64,000 bases of DNA. It comes from Levilactobacillus tujiorum. GTDB taxonomy: Bacteria > Bacillota > Bacilli > Lactobacillales > Lactobacillaceae. Both the position numbers and the translations under genes were made by a program. The stretch is taken from contig NZ_JAAXLK010000003.1 of NCBI RefSeq assembly GCF_012641185.1, forward strand, positions 64,075 through 128,074, in the 5' to 3' direction. Below are positions 1 to 8,812 of the stretch, one piece after another; the stretch's first letter is position 1; every line of letters starts with the position of its first letter. The notes beneath the pieces were generated by a model. That model did not search any database. It worked only from the letters and a program-made list of their open reading frames with translations, and had not been told where the DNA came from.

Positions 1-2
1 AT

Positions 3-545
3 CCTGACTTTACTTTCATTTTGGACGACGATGTTCATCAGCCAGTTCAGGCGCAGATCTATCGGAATCATTTGGAACAGATTTTGATTATTTTGCTGGA
101 TAACGCGGTGAAATACACGCAGACGCGTAAGGAGATTCACTTGACCTTCGAGAGTGACTCTAGAAACGTCGAGGTGGCCGTTCAAGACTTCGGTGAAGGG
201 ATTTCCCAGGAGAACCGTAATCGGGTCTTTAACCGCTTCTATCGGGTGGATAAGGCGCGTTCCCGGACTAAGGGTGGTAATGGTCTGGGATTGGCCATCG
301 CCAAACGGCTCATTGAAGCCTATCGCGGCAAGATTACCATTGAAAGTGCCGTGGGTTACGGCTCAGTCTTCCGAATTTCGTTGCCAATTTTGTCAGACGA
401 AGCAGCGCGTGTCTTAAATGAGAAGAAAGAGCGTGCACAGGCCGAGGCAAATGGTACTGGGATTCCCGGCATTAAATCAGCGTTATTGGAAGATGCCGAC
501 CAAGATCAGCAGTCGGACGAGTCTTCAAAGTCATCGGATCAATAA
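3..545 (+). CDS. Sensor histidine kinase, C-terminal part (5' end outside window)
   Basis: The frame is open from the first bases, so the gene starts upstream and only the last 180 residues are visible. They form the HATPase_c ATP-binding domain that phosphorylates the kinase's own histidine and then a partner response regulator. Visible motifs in order are the N box (LLDNAVKYTQ), G1 box (DFGEGI), F box (VFNRFYRVDKARS) and G2 box (GGNGLGLAIAKRL). A charged, Ser/Asp/Gln-rich tail of about 45 residues follows the domain. The partner regulator is probably upstream, outside the window. The subfamily cannot be told from this half. The TTG at 21 could pass as a start but is almost certainly an internal leucine. 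Confidence 0.93.
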   Translation, partial: PDFTFILDDDVHQPVQAQIYRNHLEQILIILLDNAVKYTQTRKEIHLTFESDSRNVEVAVQDFGEGISQENRNRVFNRFYRVDKARSRTKGGNGLGLAIAKRLIEAYRGKITIESAVGYGSVFRISLPILSDEAARVLNEKKERAQAEANGTGIPGIKSALLEDADQDQQSDESSKSSDQ

Positions 546-574
546 GATTAAGCGTTACATGAGAATAGACAGTT

Positions 575-609
575 AGGCGTTTGGGATGGGTATCCCGAAC
601 GCCTTTTTT
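575..609 (+). terminator. Rho-independent terminator of the histidine kinase gene
   Basis: AGGCGTTTGGGAT pairs with ATCCCGAACGCCT across a short loop, followed by a T run. It lies just after the kinase stop codon. Confidence 0.85.
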
Positions 610-648
610 GAGTCCGCGGGTCTGAACATAATGATTTTTATTTTTAGG

Positions 649-677
649 TTGACAGGTTTTGTTTCGTCAGGTAAGAT
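649..677 (+). promoter_or_regulatory. Sigma-A promoter of the YxeA-like gene
   Basis: TTGACA (649-654), a 17-base spacer, then TAAGAT (672-677). It sits about 50 bases upstream of the GGGGAGG ribosome binding site of the next gene. Confidence 0.75.
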
Positions 678-729
678 ATGATAATCAGTTAGTTACTTAA
701 GTAATTAACCAAATGGGGAGGCTATTAAA

Positions 730-1134
730 ATGAAATTTCTAATCAAGCTGGCGGTATTTTGTGGTGTTGTGCTGGTCTTAGTCGGTTTGGGGGCAGCGCT
801 GACGCCAAATTTGACCAAGAATCGCGGTTCAGAACTGGCGATGGCGATTGATAATGTGAATCCAGCGGTGAAGACGGAGACCGTTTACGCGGATACCACG
901 GTCAAGCCTGTTCGGCACTACATTGGTGGTGGCGGTGAGCACGAATACGTTTACGAGATGCAGACGTATAATCAAAAGGGAGAAGCGCGCAAGCTACATT
1001 TTGAATCGCAATGGGTGTTGAAGCCCCATCGCTACTTGAAGATCACCACGAAGGGACAAAACGTTGAAACGTGGGAAGCCATCGATCGGGGCAATGTGCC
1101 GAGTGGTGTGCGGCAGAACTTAATGATGTCATAA
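730..1134 (+). CDS. YxeA-like (DUF1093) small secreted or membrane-anchored protein
   Basis: 134 residues. An N-terminal hydrophobic segment (about residues 5-25) looks like an uncleaved signal anchor. After it comes a small beta-rich domain with the layout I associate with the YxeA/DUF1093 family: Tyr-x-Tyr near the middle, then a Gly- and Phe-containing strand, a YLKI strand and a closing VPxGVRQ segment. The molecular function of this family is not known. The gene is monocistronic, with its own promoter and terminator and a clear GGGGAGG site before the ATG. Family assignment is by pattern only. Confidence 0.7.
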   Translation: MKFLIKLAVFCGVVLVLVGLGAALTPNLTKNRGSELAMAIDNVNPAVKTETVYADTTVKPVRHYIGGGGEHEYVYEMQTYNQKGEARKLHFESQWVLKPHRYLKITTKGQNVETWEAIDRGNVPSGVRQNLMMS

Positions 1135-1140
1135 TTTAAA

Positions 1141-1178
1141 AGCGACCGGCTACTGAATGAAGTGGCTGGTCGCTTTTT
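1141..1178 (+). terminator. Terminator after the YxeA-like gene
   Basis: AGCGACCGGC pairs with GCTGGTCGCT (one mismatch), followed by TTTT. Confidence 0.85.
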
Positions 1179-1415
1179 ATGAATTAAGTGATATTGTGAG
1201 TGATACCCTCCCTGGAAATGGTTAGTTGTGGGCTACAATCATTCCGTCTGACATAGGCAATAAGCGTGAGAGTAGTCAATATAAGATGGTGAGCTTTTTC
1301 AGGAGAGCCGGCTAAAACGAGTGGACTGAACAGGTAAGTGATATCTGGCTAGTCCCAGGTGGGAATTAACCGACGATTTCGCAGGGGCTTAACTTCCAAT
1401 TCAAAAATGAAGATT
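1179..1415. other. Intergenic region between convergent genes, no gene seen
   Basis: About 240 bases between two facing terminators. I see no open frame with a ribosome binding site and no clear RNA element. Confidence 0.5.
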
Positions 1416-1448
1416 AAAAAGCGGCCGAGACAGTTGTCCCGACCGCTT
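1416..1448 (-). terminator. yidC: Terminator of yidC
   Basis: On the minus strand AAGCGGTCGGGACA pairs with TGTCTCGGCCGCTT, followed by a T run. Confidence 0.85.
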
Positions 1449-1472
1449 CATTGACTAGGTTAATGCAAGTGC

Positions 1473-2384
1473 TTAATGATGTCGTTGTTGCTTACCAGCG
1501 TTACGATTACGATTCTTTTGCTGCGTCTTGGCCGTGGCTTCTGCTTTAACGGCAGGCGTCACAGGCTTAGGTGCTGGTTCAACCACTGGTGCTGGCCGAT
1601 CCTTCATCTTTTCCTTGATTTCGCGCCGAATCTTAGGCCGGTAGAAGTTGATGATTAACGTCTGAACACAGGCGAACAGCCCACCGACGAAGAAGTAGAG
1701 ACCTAATCCTGCAGGTGAACTCAACGTGAAGAAGAGAATCATGACAGGAGAGAGCAATAACGTAATGCGCATTTGCTTCTTCTGATCTTCGGGCATGCCC
1801 AGCATGGAAAGGTAGGCCTGCAACAGGTAAGACAAGAAGGAGAGGATGGCGAGAATCCAGCTAGACTTCCCTAAGGGGATCGTCATAAATACTGCGCTGG
1901 AAAGTTCTGGTGAGTAACGAATTGCGGCGTACAACGCTGCGAAGATCGGCATCTGAATCAGCAATGGTAGGCAGCCAATTCCACCCGTCATACTAATTCC
2001 ATTTTCCTTGTATAATGCCATCATAGCTTGACCAGCCGCCGATTGTTCTTCCGGCGTTTTGGCCTCTTTCTGCCGCTTTTGTAGGGCAGCCATTTGTGGC
2101 CGAACCATCGAAATCTTTTCTTGCTGGATGGTAGCGCCGCGCATCTGCTTAATCATGATTGGGAGAAGAACCATCCGGACGATCACGGTTAACACAATAA
2201 TTGCCCAACCATAGCTATTGCCAAAGATCTGGGCCAGCCAGTTCATCACGTGCTGTCCGGGAACGGCCAGGTAGTCGTAAACAAAGCCATACGGTTTACC
2301 GTTCTTAGTCTGCACACAACCACTCAAGACGAGGGCCATGGCTGCTAAGGCACCTGTAACCGTGACTTTCTTGGAGATTTTCAT
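1473..2384 (-). CDS. yidC: YidC/Oxa1 family membrane protein insertase (lipoprotein form)
   Basis: 303 residues. It inserts and folds membrane proteins, alone or with the Sec translocon. A lipoprotein signal peptide ends in LSGC (lipidated Cys at about residue 23), as in Gram-positive YidC/SpoIIIJ proteins. Five hydrophobic segments follow. The first carries the conserved arginine (VIVRMVLLP), followed by a charged cytoplasmic loop. The C-tail is strongly basic and ends in RNRNAGKQQRHH, fitting ribosome contact. The frame extends upstream to 2492, but the ATG at 2384 has an AAAGGGG site and gives a proper signal peptide, so I use it. The acylphosphatase gene lies upstream on the same strand, and the pair is likely co-transcribed. 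Confidence 0.95.
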   Translation of the reverse strand: MKISKKVTVTGALAAMALVLSGCVQTKNGKPYGFVYDYLAVPGQHVMNWLAQIFGNSYGWAIIVLTVIVRMVLLPIMIKQMRGATIQQEKISMVRPQMAALQKRQKEAKTPEEQSAAGQAMMALYKENGISMTGGIGCLPLLIQMPIFAALYAAIRYSPELSSAVFMTIPLGKSSWILAILSFLSYLLQAYLSMLGMPEDQKKQMRITLLLSPVMILFFTLSSPAGLGLYFFVGGLFACVQTLIINFYRPKIRREIKEKMKDRPAPVVEPAPKPVTPAVKAEATAKTQQKNRNRNAGKQQRHH

Positions 2385-2496
2385 ATTATTTTTGAACCCC
2401 TTTGTATTAAAAACGTAGAGCGCGGACGCCCCCAAAACGACGAAAATGCCGCTAACATCAAACATATTACTTGATTTGTAGGCGATTTTCAAATGA

Positions 2497-2772
2497 TTAT
2501 CTAGTGATTATTCGAAAATCGAAAAAACGTTGGGTCCGAGCTGGTGAAATTTTGAGTTGACTGACCCGTGCCCAAGGGTTAACACCACGGTTGATTTGAT
2601 CGGCGAAGTCGGCCAATTGCGCTGGCTCACCGCTCGCCACGATGGCAACTTGGCCCGTTGGTAAATTTTGTACGGTGCCGGTGACCGCCAGCTGTTCGGC
2701 CAGTTTGGCGACGGACCAGCGGAAGCCAACGCCCTGTACCCGTCCGCTAATTAAAAAATTTTGTGTAACCAC
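2497..2772 (-). CDS. acyP: Acylphosphatase
   Basis: 91 residues, the usual family length. It hydrolyses carboxyl-phosphate bonds such as in 1,3-bisphosphoglycerate or acetyl phosphate in the cytoplasm. The signature GRVQGVGFRW holds the phosphate-binding arginine (Arg18), and Asn36 in GTVQNLPTG is the expected catalytic asparagine. The start is GTG, preceded by AAGGGGGA. The gene is divergent from the rRNA methylase gene at 2985 and runs into yidC. Confidence 0.93.
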   Translation of the reverse strand: MVTQNFLISGRVQGVGFRWSVAKLAEQLAVTGTVQNLPTGQVAIVASGEPAQLADFADQINRGVNPWARVSQLKISPARTQRFFDFRIITR

Positions 2773-2984
2773 GAAACGTCCCCCTTACGCTGGAAAATTT
2801 AGATTAATCATAACGCGAAGTGTCGCGGTTGCCTAGTGGTATGGTAGAATTAACGATGCACATGGATGGCAGTTTTTAGGGCTTCTCTGGCGAGTAACGC
2901 TGGATGACCCCTAATGGCTGAAAATTAAATCTACTATATATAATGTTATCTTTAAAACCAGTTAGGTTAGCGGAGGGTATTGAA

Positions 2985-3755
2985 TTGAAGGAAAAGATTA
3001 CGTCGAGTCAGAACAAGCGGGTCAAACAGTGGCGGGCGTTAACGTCTAAGAAGGGACGTAAGGCAACCCAGTCTTATTTACTTGAAGGATGGCACTTGGT
3101 GCAAGAGGCGATCAAGGCTGAGCTACAGTTGACAGCCATTATGGGAACCGCCGAGCAGTTGGCGGCACATGCGGCTGAACTTCCCGCTAACGTGGATGTC
3201 TTTGAGCTGACGGACAGCATTGCGAAGACCTTAGGGGATACGAGTACGCCGCAAGGAATCTTTGCGACGGCACCGATGCCCGATGATACGGCGGTTGATC
3301 CCGCGACCGCTACGGGAGCTTGGTTATTTTTAGATCAAGTTCAAGATCCTGGTAACATTGGCACGATGGTCCGGACGGCTGATGCGGCCGGCCTTACCGG
3401 GGTTGTTTTGGGACAAGGCAGTGCGAGCCGGTTTTTGCCCAAGGTGCTCCGTTCGATGCAGGGAAGTCAGTTTCATCTTCAACTTGTGGAAGGTGATCTG
3501 CATGAATGGATTACAACCTTTACTCAACGTGATCTGCCGGTCTACGGGACCAACTTGGATCCCCAAGCACAGGATTATCGCGATATCGCACCGGTAACGG
3601 TGGGGGCGATTGTCATGGGTAACGAAGGAAATGGGATGGCACCTGATTTGCAGCGGCTGACGACACAAAATCTTTACATTCCAATTAAGGGACAGGCAGA
3701 ATCCCTTAATGTCGCTGTTGCGGCGGGGATTGTGATGTTCCGTTTGGTAGGATGA
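2985..3755 (+). CDS. TrmH/SpoU family RNA 2'-O-ribose methyltransferase
   Basis: 256 residues. An N-terminal substrate-binding domain (about 1-95, TSSQNKRVKQWRAL...SYLLEGWHLVQEA) is followed by a SpoU methylase domain with the knotted SAM site: motif 1 DPGNIGTMVRTADAAG, motif 2 VMGNEGNGM, motif 3 IPIKGQAESLNVAVAAGI. The layout is that of 23S rRNA 2'-O-methylases of the YsgA/RlmB type; the modified base cannot be read from sequence. I chose TTG at 2985 because GGAGGG lies seven bases before it. The ATG at 2943 overlaps a TATAAT (2939-2944) that is probably the -10 box. Confidence 0.9.
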   Translation: MKEKITSSQNKRVKQWRALTSKKGRKATQSYLLEGWHLVQEAIKAELQLTAIMGTAEQLAAHAAELPANVDVFELTDSIAKTLGDTSTPQGIFATAPMPDDTAVDPATATGAWLFLDQVQDPGNIGTMVRTADAAGLTGVVLGQGSASRFLPKVLRSMQGSQFHLQLVEGDLHEWITTFTQRDLPVYGTNLDPQAQDYRDIAPVTVGAIVMGNEGNGMAPDLQRLTTQNLYIPIKGQAESLNVAVAAGIVMFRLVG

Positions 3756-3799
3756 ACGTTAAGAAACGGTAAATCAAACCGACTTTCAGAACATTTTCA

Positions 3800-3827
3800 T
3801 TGCTTTTTGTTAAAAAGGAAGTATGAT
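3800..3827 (+). promoter_or_regulatory. Promoter of the HD-domain gene
   Basis: TTGCTT (3800-3805), 16 bases, TATGAT (3822-3827). It lies about 55 bases before the start codon. Confidence 0.6.
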
Positions 3828-3882
3828 ATAGGGTAATTGAGAAAGACTAAAATCATAATTCTAAATGAAAAGGAAGCATTCT

Positions 3883-4380
3883 ATGACCAAACTTACTTGG
3901 CGTGATGACCCCGAGTACCTCGCTTTAGTTTCTGATTTGTTGGAAAAGGAGCCAGTTCAACGCCTGGCGAATTATACCCAGCATCACCATTCAACACGAT
4001 TAGAACACTCGATTTCGGTGTCCTACAACAGTTATTTAATTGCAAAGAAGCTAGACTTGAATACCCGGGCCACTGCACGGGGTGGGTTGTTACATGATTT
4101 GTTCTATTATGATTGGCGCACGACGAAGTTCAACTTGGGCTCACATGCCTTTATCCATCCACGGGTTGCTTTGCGGAATGCGGAAAAGCTGACCGACTTG
4201 AGTCCCATGGAAAAGGATATTATTTTGAAGCATATGTGGGGAGCAACGCTGGCTATGCCTAAATATCGGGAAAGTGCGATTGTTTCCTTGGTTGATGATT
4301 ACGAAGCGGTTCACGAATTCTTTGGACCAACGCGTAAGCATGTCCAAGCCTTAGTTGAAAAACTTACGCCTAACGCCTAG
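3883..4380 (+). CDS. HD-domain protein (putative metal-dependent phosphohydrolase)
   Basis: 165 residues. An HD-superfamily core is visible: His in RLEHSISVSYNSY, the metal-binding His-Asp pair in GGLLHDLFYYDW, a further conserved His in ILKHMWG, and a distal Asp in VSLVDDYEA. Such proteins hydrolyse phosphate esters of nucleotides or second messengers; the substrate here is unknown. An ATG at 3865 is in frame, but the ATG at 3883 has AAAAGGAAG seven bases upstream and is preferred. The HxlR regulator gene follows 36 bases downstream on the same strand. Confidence 0.85.
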   Translation: MTKLTWRDDPEYLALVSDLLEKEPVQRLANYTQHHHSTRLEHSISVSYNSYLIAKKLDLNTRATARGGLLHDLFYYDWRTTKFNLGSHAFIHPRVALRNAEKLTDLSPMEKDIILKHMWGATLAMPKYRESAIVSLVDDYEAVHEFFGPTRKHVQALVEKLTPNA

Positions 4381-4416
4381 TTTCAATCGAAACACGGATG
4401 GGAGGCTAGGATTACT

Positions 4417-4785
4417 ATGCAAATGACGTCATCGAAGTCTACGGCAGACGGTACGGTTGATTTTTCACTTTGTCCACGGTTTGAGCAAACCTTCTCATTT
4501 TTAGGGAAGAAATGGAACGGGTTGATTATTGACGTACTTCTTCAAGAGGGACCCCAACGGTTTAGAGACCTGGCGCGGAAGATTCCCCGTTGTAGCGACC
4601 GTGTTTTAGTTGAACGTTTGAAGGAGTTAGAACTTAATGGGGTCATTGTTCGACGGACCTTTCCAGATAATTCATTGATCGAATATGAATTGACGACGAA
4701 GGGTGAAGAGTTCAAGGACATTATGGCCGCGGTACATGCGTGGTCAGATAAGTGGTATTGTCCCACTGAGGCAGATCAGAAGTAG
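4417..4785 (+). CDS. HxlR-family winged-helix transcriptional regulator
   Basis: 122 residues. The HxlR (MarR-like) fold is recognisable from the single N-terminal cysteine (SLCPRFEQTFSFLGKKWNGLII), the recognition region FRDLARKIPRCSDRVLVERLKELE, the wing (VIVRRTFPDNSLIEYELTTKGEE) and a C-terminal dimer helix. The family often senses electrophiles or oxidants through that cysteine; this is family knowledge, not shown here. GGGAGG precedes the ATG. Its target could be the HD-domain gene just upstream, but no operator is evident. The stop codon abuts the pheS leader promoter. Confidence 0.9.
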   Translation: MQMTSSKSTADGTVDFSLCPRFEQTFSFLGKKWNGLIIDVLLQEGPQRFRDLARKIPRCSDRVLVERLKELELNGVIVRRTFPDNSLIEYELTTKGEEFKDIMAAVHAWSDKWYCPTEADQK

Positions 4786-4814
4786 TTGACAGGTGACAGA
4801 AAGTCAGCTAGTCT
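4786..4814 (+). promoter_or_regulatory. Probable promoter of the pheST T-box leader
   Basis: TTGACA (4786-4791) begins directly after the HxlR stop codon. Seventeen bases on lies TAGTCT, a weak -10. The leader starts shortly after. Confidence 0.5.
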
Positions 4815-4825
4815 ATTACTTGTAA

Positions 4826-5083
4826 TAGTTAAAGACGATGATAGAAAAGCAGTAGCCGGTGCAATTTGTCAGGGAGAGTTTGCCAAGACTGGAAGCAGAC
4901 TTCAAATTACTGGGTGAATTCAGTTCTGGAGTTGTAATCGGGAGTCGTGGATACACGATGAATGATTTTCCGGCGAGTGACCGTTATCACTTCTGAGTGT
5001 GGTCGATTTCTAACGTGAAATTGACTGAATCAGGGTGGTACCGCGAAGCTTCGTCCCTAGTTATGGGGCGGGGCCTTTTTTTG
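4826..5083 (+). promoter_or_regulatory. T-box leader (tRNA-Phe sensing) of pheST
   Basis: A classic tRNA-sensing T-box leader. The conserved T-box AGGGTGGTACCGCG lies at 5032-5045. The specifier in the stem I loop reads GAA-TTC-A, with the Phe codon TTC at 4919-4921, matching the synthetase downstream. A terminator (CGTCCC pairing with GGGGCG, then GGCC and seven T) ends the leader at about 5047-5083. Uncharged tRNA-Phe should pair with the specifier and T-box and favour the antiterminator. It lies 87 bases upstream of pheS. Confidence 0.93.
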
Positions 5084-5169
5084 TGGCATTTTTCCAATGG
5101 CTGGGTCCATTGGTGAAGAGGCCGTAATCATTGATAGTAAAGCAAAGTAGAGAAAATGGAGGATGACGT

Positions 5170-6216
5170 ATGTCGTTAAAGGATAAACTCAGCGAACTGC
5201 GGCAACGTGGTTTAGCAGATATTAAAAAATCTTCAGACTTAAAAGACGTTAATCAAGTGCGCGTCCAGTTATTAGGGAAAAAGGGCCCAATTACCGAAGT
5301 TTTACGGGGAATGCGGGACTTAGATGCTGAAGAACGGCCTAAGGTTGGTGCATTTGCCAACGAAATTCGCGATGATTTGACGAATGCCTTGGCTGAACGG
5401 AAGGCGGAATTAGAAGAAGCCGTCTTAAACGCCCAATTGGCTAAGGAAACCATCGATGTGACCTTGCCGGGAACGCCGGTGGCTAAGGGTGAACCACACG
5501 TCATCCAACAGATTGTTGATCAAATTGAAGACCTCTTCTTGGGCATGGGTTACCAAGTGTTGAGTGGCCCTGAAGTAGAAGAAGATAAGTACAACTTTGA
5601 AATGATGAACTTACCTAAGAATCACCCCGCACGGGACATGCAAGATACCTTCTACATCACGAAGGAGATTTTGATGCGGACGCAGACCTCACCGATGCAG
5701 GCCCGGACGTTGGAAAAGCATGACTTTAGCCAAGGACCTTTGAAGATGATCTCTCCCGGAGTCGTTTATCGGCGCGATACCGATGACCCCACGCACTCCC
5801 ACCAATTCCACCAAGTTGAAGGATTGGTGATCGACAAACACGTGACGATGGCGGATCTAAAGGGGACGCTACAAGTGCTGGCCCACGAATTATTTGGAGA
5901 TAAATTCGATGTTCGGTTGCGGCCAAGCTACTTCCCATTCACGGAACCTTCTGTTGAAGCTGACATTACCTGCTTCAACTGTGGCGGTAAGGGTTGCAAG
6001 GTCTGCAAGAACACTGGCTGGATTGAAGTTCTGGGTGCCGGGATGGTTCACCCGAACGTCTTGAAGATGGCCGGTGTCGATCCTGATGTATACGGTGGAT
6101 TTGCCTTTGGGGTTGGTCCTGATCGCTTCGCCATGTTGAAATACGGTGTTGATGATATCCGGAATTTCTACTTGAATGACGTCCGGTTCCTCACCCAATT
6201 TACAAAGAAAGGATAA
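5170..6216 (+). CDS. pheS: Phenylalanine--tRNA ligase alpha subunit
   Basis: 348 residues, the usual length. It charges tRNA-Phe as an alpha2-beta2 enzyme with PheT. An N-terminal coiled-coil domain (about 1-85) is followed by the class II catalytic core: [14 protein letters not shown], motif 2 around [20 protein letters not shown], the Cys-rich [12 protein letters not shown] segment, and motif 3 GFGVGPDR-like ([16 protein letters not shown]). GGAGG precedes the ATG. pheT follows after nine bases. Expression is controlled by the T-box leader. Confidence 0.98.
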   Translation: MSLKDKLSELRQRGLADIKKSSDLKDVNQVRVQLLGKKGPITEVLRGMRDLDAEERPKVGAFANEIRDDLTNALAERKAELEEAVLNAQLAKETIDVTLPGTPVAKGEPHVIQQIVDQIEDLFLGMGYQVLSGPEVEEDKYNFEMMNLPKNHPARDMQDTFYITKEILMRTQTSPMQARTLEKHDFSQGPLKMISPGVVYRRDTDDPTHSHQFHQVEGLVIDKHVTMADLKGTLQVLAHELFGDKFDVRLRPSYFPFTEPSVEADITCFNCGGKGCKVCKNTGWIEVLGAGMVHPNVLKMAGVDPDVYGGFAFGVGPDRFAMLKYGVDDIRNFYLNDVRFLTQFTKKG

Positions 6217-6225
6217 TCGCCAACC

Positions 6226-8634
6226 ATGAAGATTTCATACAATTGGATTAAAGAATATTTAGATTTAAACGTTAAACCCGCTGATTTGGCGGAAAAGATC
6301 GAACGGACTTCCGTGGAAGTCGACGACGTCACTACGCCTAGCGATGGTCTCAAGAAGATCGTGGTTGGTCACGTGCTTTCTCTGGAGGCCCACCCAGATT
6401 CAGATCACTTGCACATTTGCCAAGTGGATGTTGGGGAAGACGAACCCTTACAAATTGTGTGTGGTGCCCCTAATGTAGCCGCTGGTCAAAACGTCATTGT
6501 GGCCTTACCGGGCTCACGGATTGCTGACAACGTGAAGATCAAGAAGTCTAAGATGCGTGGTGTTCCTTCTGCCGGAATGATCTGTGCGTTACAAGAAATT
6601 GGGTTCAGTGAAGACGTTGTGCCTAAGGACTACGTCGACGGCATTTATGTGCTGCCCGCCGACGCAACGCCAGGGGATGACGTTTACGATTACTTGGGCA
6701 TGAATGATAGCTTGATTGATTTAGACGTGACGCCTAACCGGGGAGACATGTTGAGCCTCTTTGGGACGTTGCATGATCTGGCTGCGATCTATGACCAGCC
6801 CGTTACGTTGGATAAACCAGAAGTTAAGGAAGCCGGCGCTGACATTGCTGATCAATTGGCCGTTCACGTCGATGATCAATTGTCACCACAATACCGGATG
6901 CGGTTAGTTAAGAACGTTAAGCTGGCACCCAGTCCAATGTGGTTACAAATTCGTCTGTGGAACGCCGGGTTGCGGCCAATTAACAACGTGGTGGATATTA
7001 CCAATTACATCATGTTGAAGTATGGTCAACCACTGCATGCGTTTGATTACGATAAATTTGCTGGCAATGACGTCTACGTGCGGACAGCTAAGACCGGAGA
7101 AAAGCTAACGACCTTGGATGAAAATGATCATGATCTGGACGAAAGTGACATTGTGATTGCTGATGAAAAGGCCCCAATCGCCCTTGCTGGTGTGATGGGT
7201 GGCTTAAGCACGTCAATTCAGGATGGCACGACGACGGTGGCGATTGAAGCCGCCGTCTTCGAACACGATCATATTCGGAAGACCGCCCAACGCCACAACC
7301 TGCATACGGATGCTTCCCAACGTTTCGAACGGGGAATTAATCAAACTGGCGTCCAAGAAGCCTTAGATGCGGCCGCTCAGATGATGAATGAACTGGCTGA
7401 CGGTGAAGTTCAGAAAGGTTCAGTCGTGGGTAGCAGCAATATTCCTGAACCAGCGGTCATTGAACTCACGTTAACTCACGTCAATACCGTTCTGGGAACG
7501 GACTTATCCATGGATCAAGTGACCCATATTCTGGAAAGCCTTGGGTTTAAGGTTGCCGTTCATGACGATACGTTGACGGTTACGGTAGCGGTTCGGCGCA
7601 ATGATATTCATATTCCAGCTGATTTACTGGAAGAGATTGCCCGGATCTACGGCTACGATCAGCTTCCCGCAACGTTACCAACTGGTCGAATGACCATGGG
7701 GACGTTAACCGATAAGCAACGGTTGATGCGGGCCACGCGGCATTCACTGGAAGGGCTGGGGTTAAACCAGGCCATTTCATACGCGCTGACGACTGAGGAA
7801 AAGGCCCAAATGTTCATGATGCAGGCTAGTGAAACCACTCATTTGGCTTGGCCAATGACGGTTGACCATGCTGTGTTGCGGATGAACTTGGTATCTGGTC
7901 TGTTGGATGATATTGCCTACAATTCCGCTCGTAAGGTGAAGGATGTAGCCCTCTATGAACAAGGTCGGGTCTTCTACCGCGAGGACGGCGTTGATCGGCC
8001 TAGTGAAGAAGAACATATCGCTGGCGCAATCACCGGAACGTTGATGCCAGAATCTTGGAATCAACCAGCTAAGGCTGTCGACTTCTATCAAATGAAGGGC
8101 ATCGTGGCTGCTTACTTGAAGGATATGGCGGTTAACGGGGATATCACCTACGTGCCAAACACCGATATGCCGGAGATGCATCCTGGCCGTACGGCAGATA
8201 TTTTGATTCATGGTCACCGGATTGGTTTCTTAGGTCAAATTCATCCGTTGGTTGCTAAGAAGTTTAAGATTGCCGCAACCTACGTCTTTGAATTGAACTT
8301 GCAAGCCATCATTGATATGCCTAAGCAGGAAAATCAGTATGACGTTATCTCACGTTACCCAGCGATTACGCGGGACATCGCCATGCTCGTGGACAATGAC
8401 ATTACGAACGAGCAAGTCGTCGCTTTGATCGAACGTCGTGGCGGGGCCTTCCTGCAATCAGTCAAATTATTCGACGTTTACGATGGTGTCAAGGTTCCTA
8501 AGGGGAAGAAGTCCCTGGCCTACACGCTGACGTATCAGGATAAGCACGAAACGTTAGTCGACGATGCTGTTACACAGGCATTTGAGAAGGTATCTAAGCG
8601 TCTAGAGGACGACTTGGGTGCACAGATTCGTTAA
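6226..8634 (+). CDS. pheT: Phenylalanine--tRNA ligase beta subunit
   Basis: 802 residues. Domains in order: N-terminal EMAP-type tRNA-binding OB fold (about 40-150, with EAHPDSDHLHICQVD), B3/4 editing domain in the middle, B5 domain (LLEEIARIYGYDQLP), a catalytic-like core and the C-terminal ferredoxin-fold anticodon-binding domain (SRYPAITRDIAMLVD). It binds tRNA and edits mischarged Tyr-tRNA-Phe. Translation is probably coupled to pheS. A strong terminator follows. Confidence 0.98.
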   Translation: MKISYNWIKEYLDLNVKPADLAEKIERTSVEVDDVTTPSDGLKKIVVGHVLSLEAHPDSDHLHICQVDVGEDEPLQIVCGAPNVAAGQNVIVALPGSRIADNVKIKKSKMRGVPSAGMICALQEIGFSEDVVPKDYVDGIYVLPADATPGDDVYDYLGMNDSLIDLDVTPNRGDMLSLFGTLHDLAAIYDQPVTLDKPEVKEAGADIADQLAVHVDDQLSPQYRMRLVKNVKLAPSPMWLQIRLWNAGLRPINNVVDITNYIMLKYGQPLHAFDYDKFAGNDVYVRTAKTGEKLTTLDENDHDLDESDIVIADEKAPIALAGVMGGLSTSIQDGTTTVAIEAAVFEHDHIRKTAQRHNLHTDASQRFERGINQTGVQEALDAAAQMMNELADGEVQKGSVVGSSNIPEPAVIELTLTHVNTVLGTDLSMDQVTHILESLGFKVAVHDDTLTVTVAVRRNDIHIPADLLEEIARIYGYDQLPATLPTGRMTMGTLTDKQRLMRATRHSLEGLGLNQAISYALTTEEKAQMFMMQASETTHLAWPMTVDHAVLRMNLVSGLLDDIAYNSARKVKDVALYEQGRVFYREDGVDRPSEEEHIAGAITGTLMPESWNQPAKAVDFYQMKGIVAAYLKDMAVNGDITYVPNTDMPEMHPGRTADILIHGHRIGFLGQIHPLVAKKFKIAATYVFELNLQAIIDMPKQENQYDVISRYPAITRDIAMLVDNDITNEQVVALIERRGGAFLQSVKLFDVYDGVKVPKGKKSLAYTLTYQDKHETLVDDAVTQAFEKVSKRLEDDLGAQIR

Positions 8635-8648
8635 TAATTAAGTTAAGG

Positions 8649-8687
8649 ACGCGTTTGTCTTCGCAGTAGGAGGCCAAACGCGTTTTT
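8649..8687 (+). terminator. Terminator of pheST
   Basis: ACGCGTTTG pairs perfectly with CAAACGCGT, followed by TTTT. Confidence 0.9.
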
Positions 8688-8772
8688 ACTGAATGTTCGC
8701 GGAATGATCAGTTTATTTATTACATTTTTATCAAAGTAGCGCTTTCAGGTTTCCGCTCTCTAGGAATTTCTG

Positions 8773-8778
8773 TATAAT
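8773..8778 (+). promoter_or_regulatory. -10 box of the mltG promoter
   Basis: A consensus TATAAT lies about 25 bases before the GGAGG of mltG. The -35 region is weak (TTCCGC at 16 bases). Confidence 0.5.
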
Positions 8779-8812
8779 AGAGAAGACTATGGCATAGAAC
8801 GGAGGAAATAAG

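Noticed and set aside
2385-2492. N-terminal extension of YidC (36 more residues in frame)
   Set aside because: The extension would bury the lipoprotein signal peptide; the ATG at 2384 has its own ribosome binding site.
2943-2984. ATG at 2943 as start of the TrmH-type methylase
   Set aside because: It overlaps a TATAAT -10 box and has no ribosome binding site; TTG 2985 has GGAGGG at the right distance.
4899-4902. Other TTC in the T-box leader as specifier
   Set aside because: The TTC at 4919-4921 lies in the usual GAA-NNN-A context of the specifier loop; the other lies in the opposite strand of stem I.
7777-8217. 146-residue open frame antisense to pheT
   Set aside because: Shadow of pheT, which has complete domains in the other strand.
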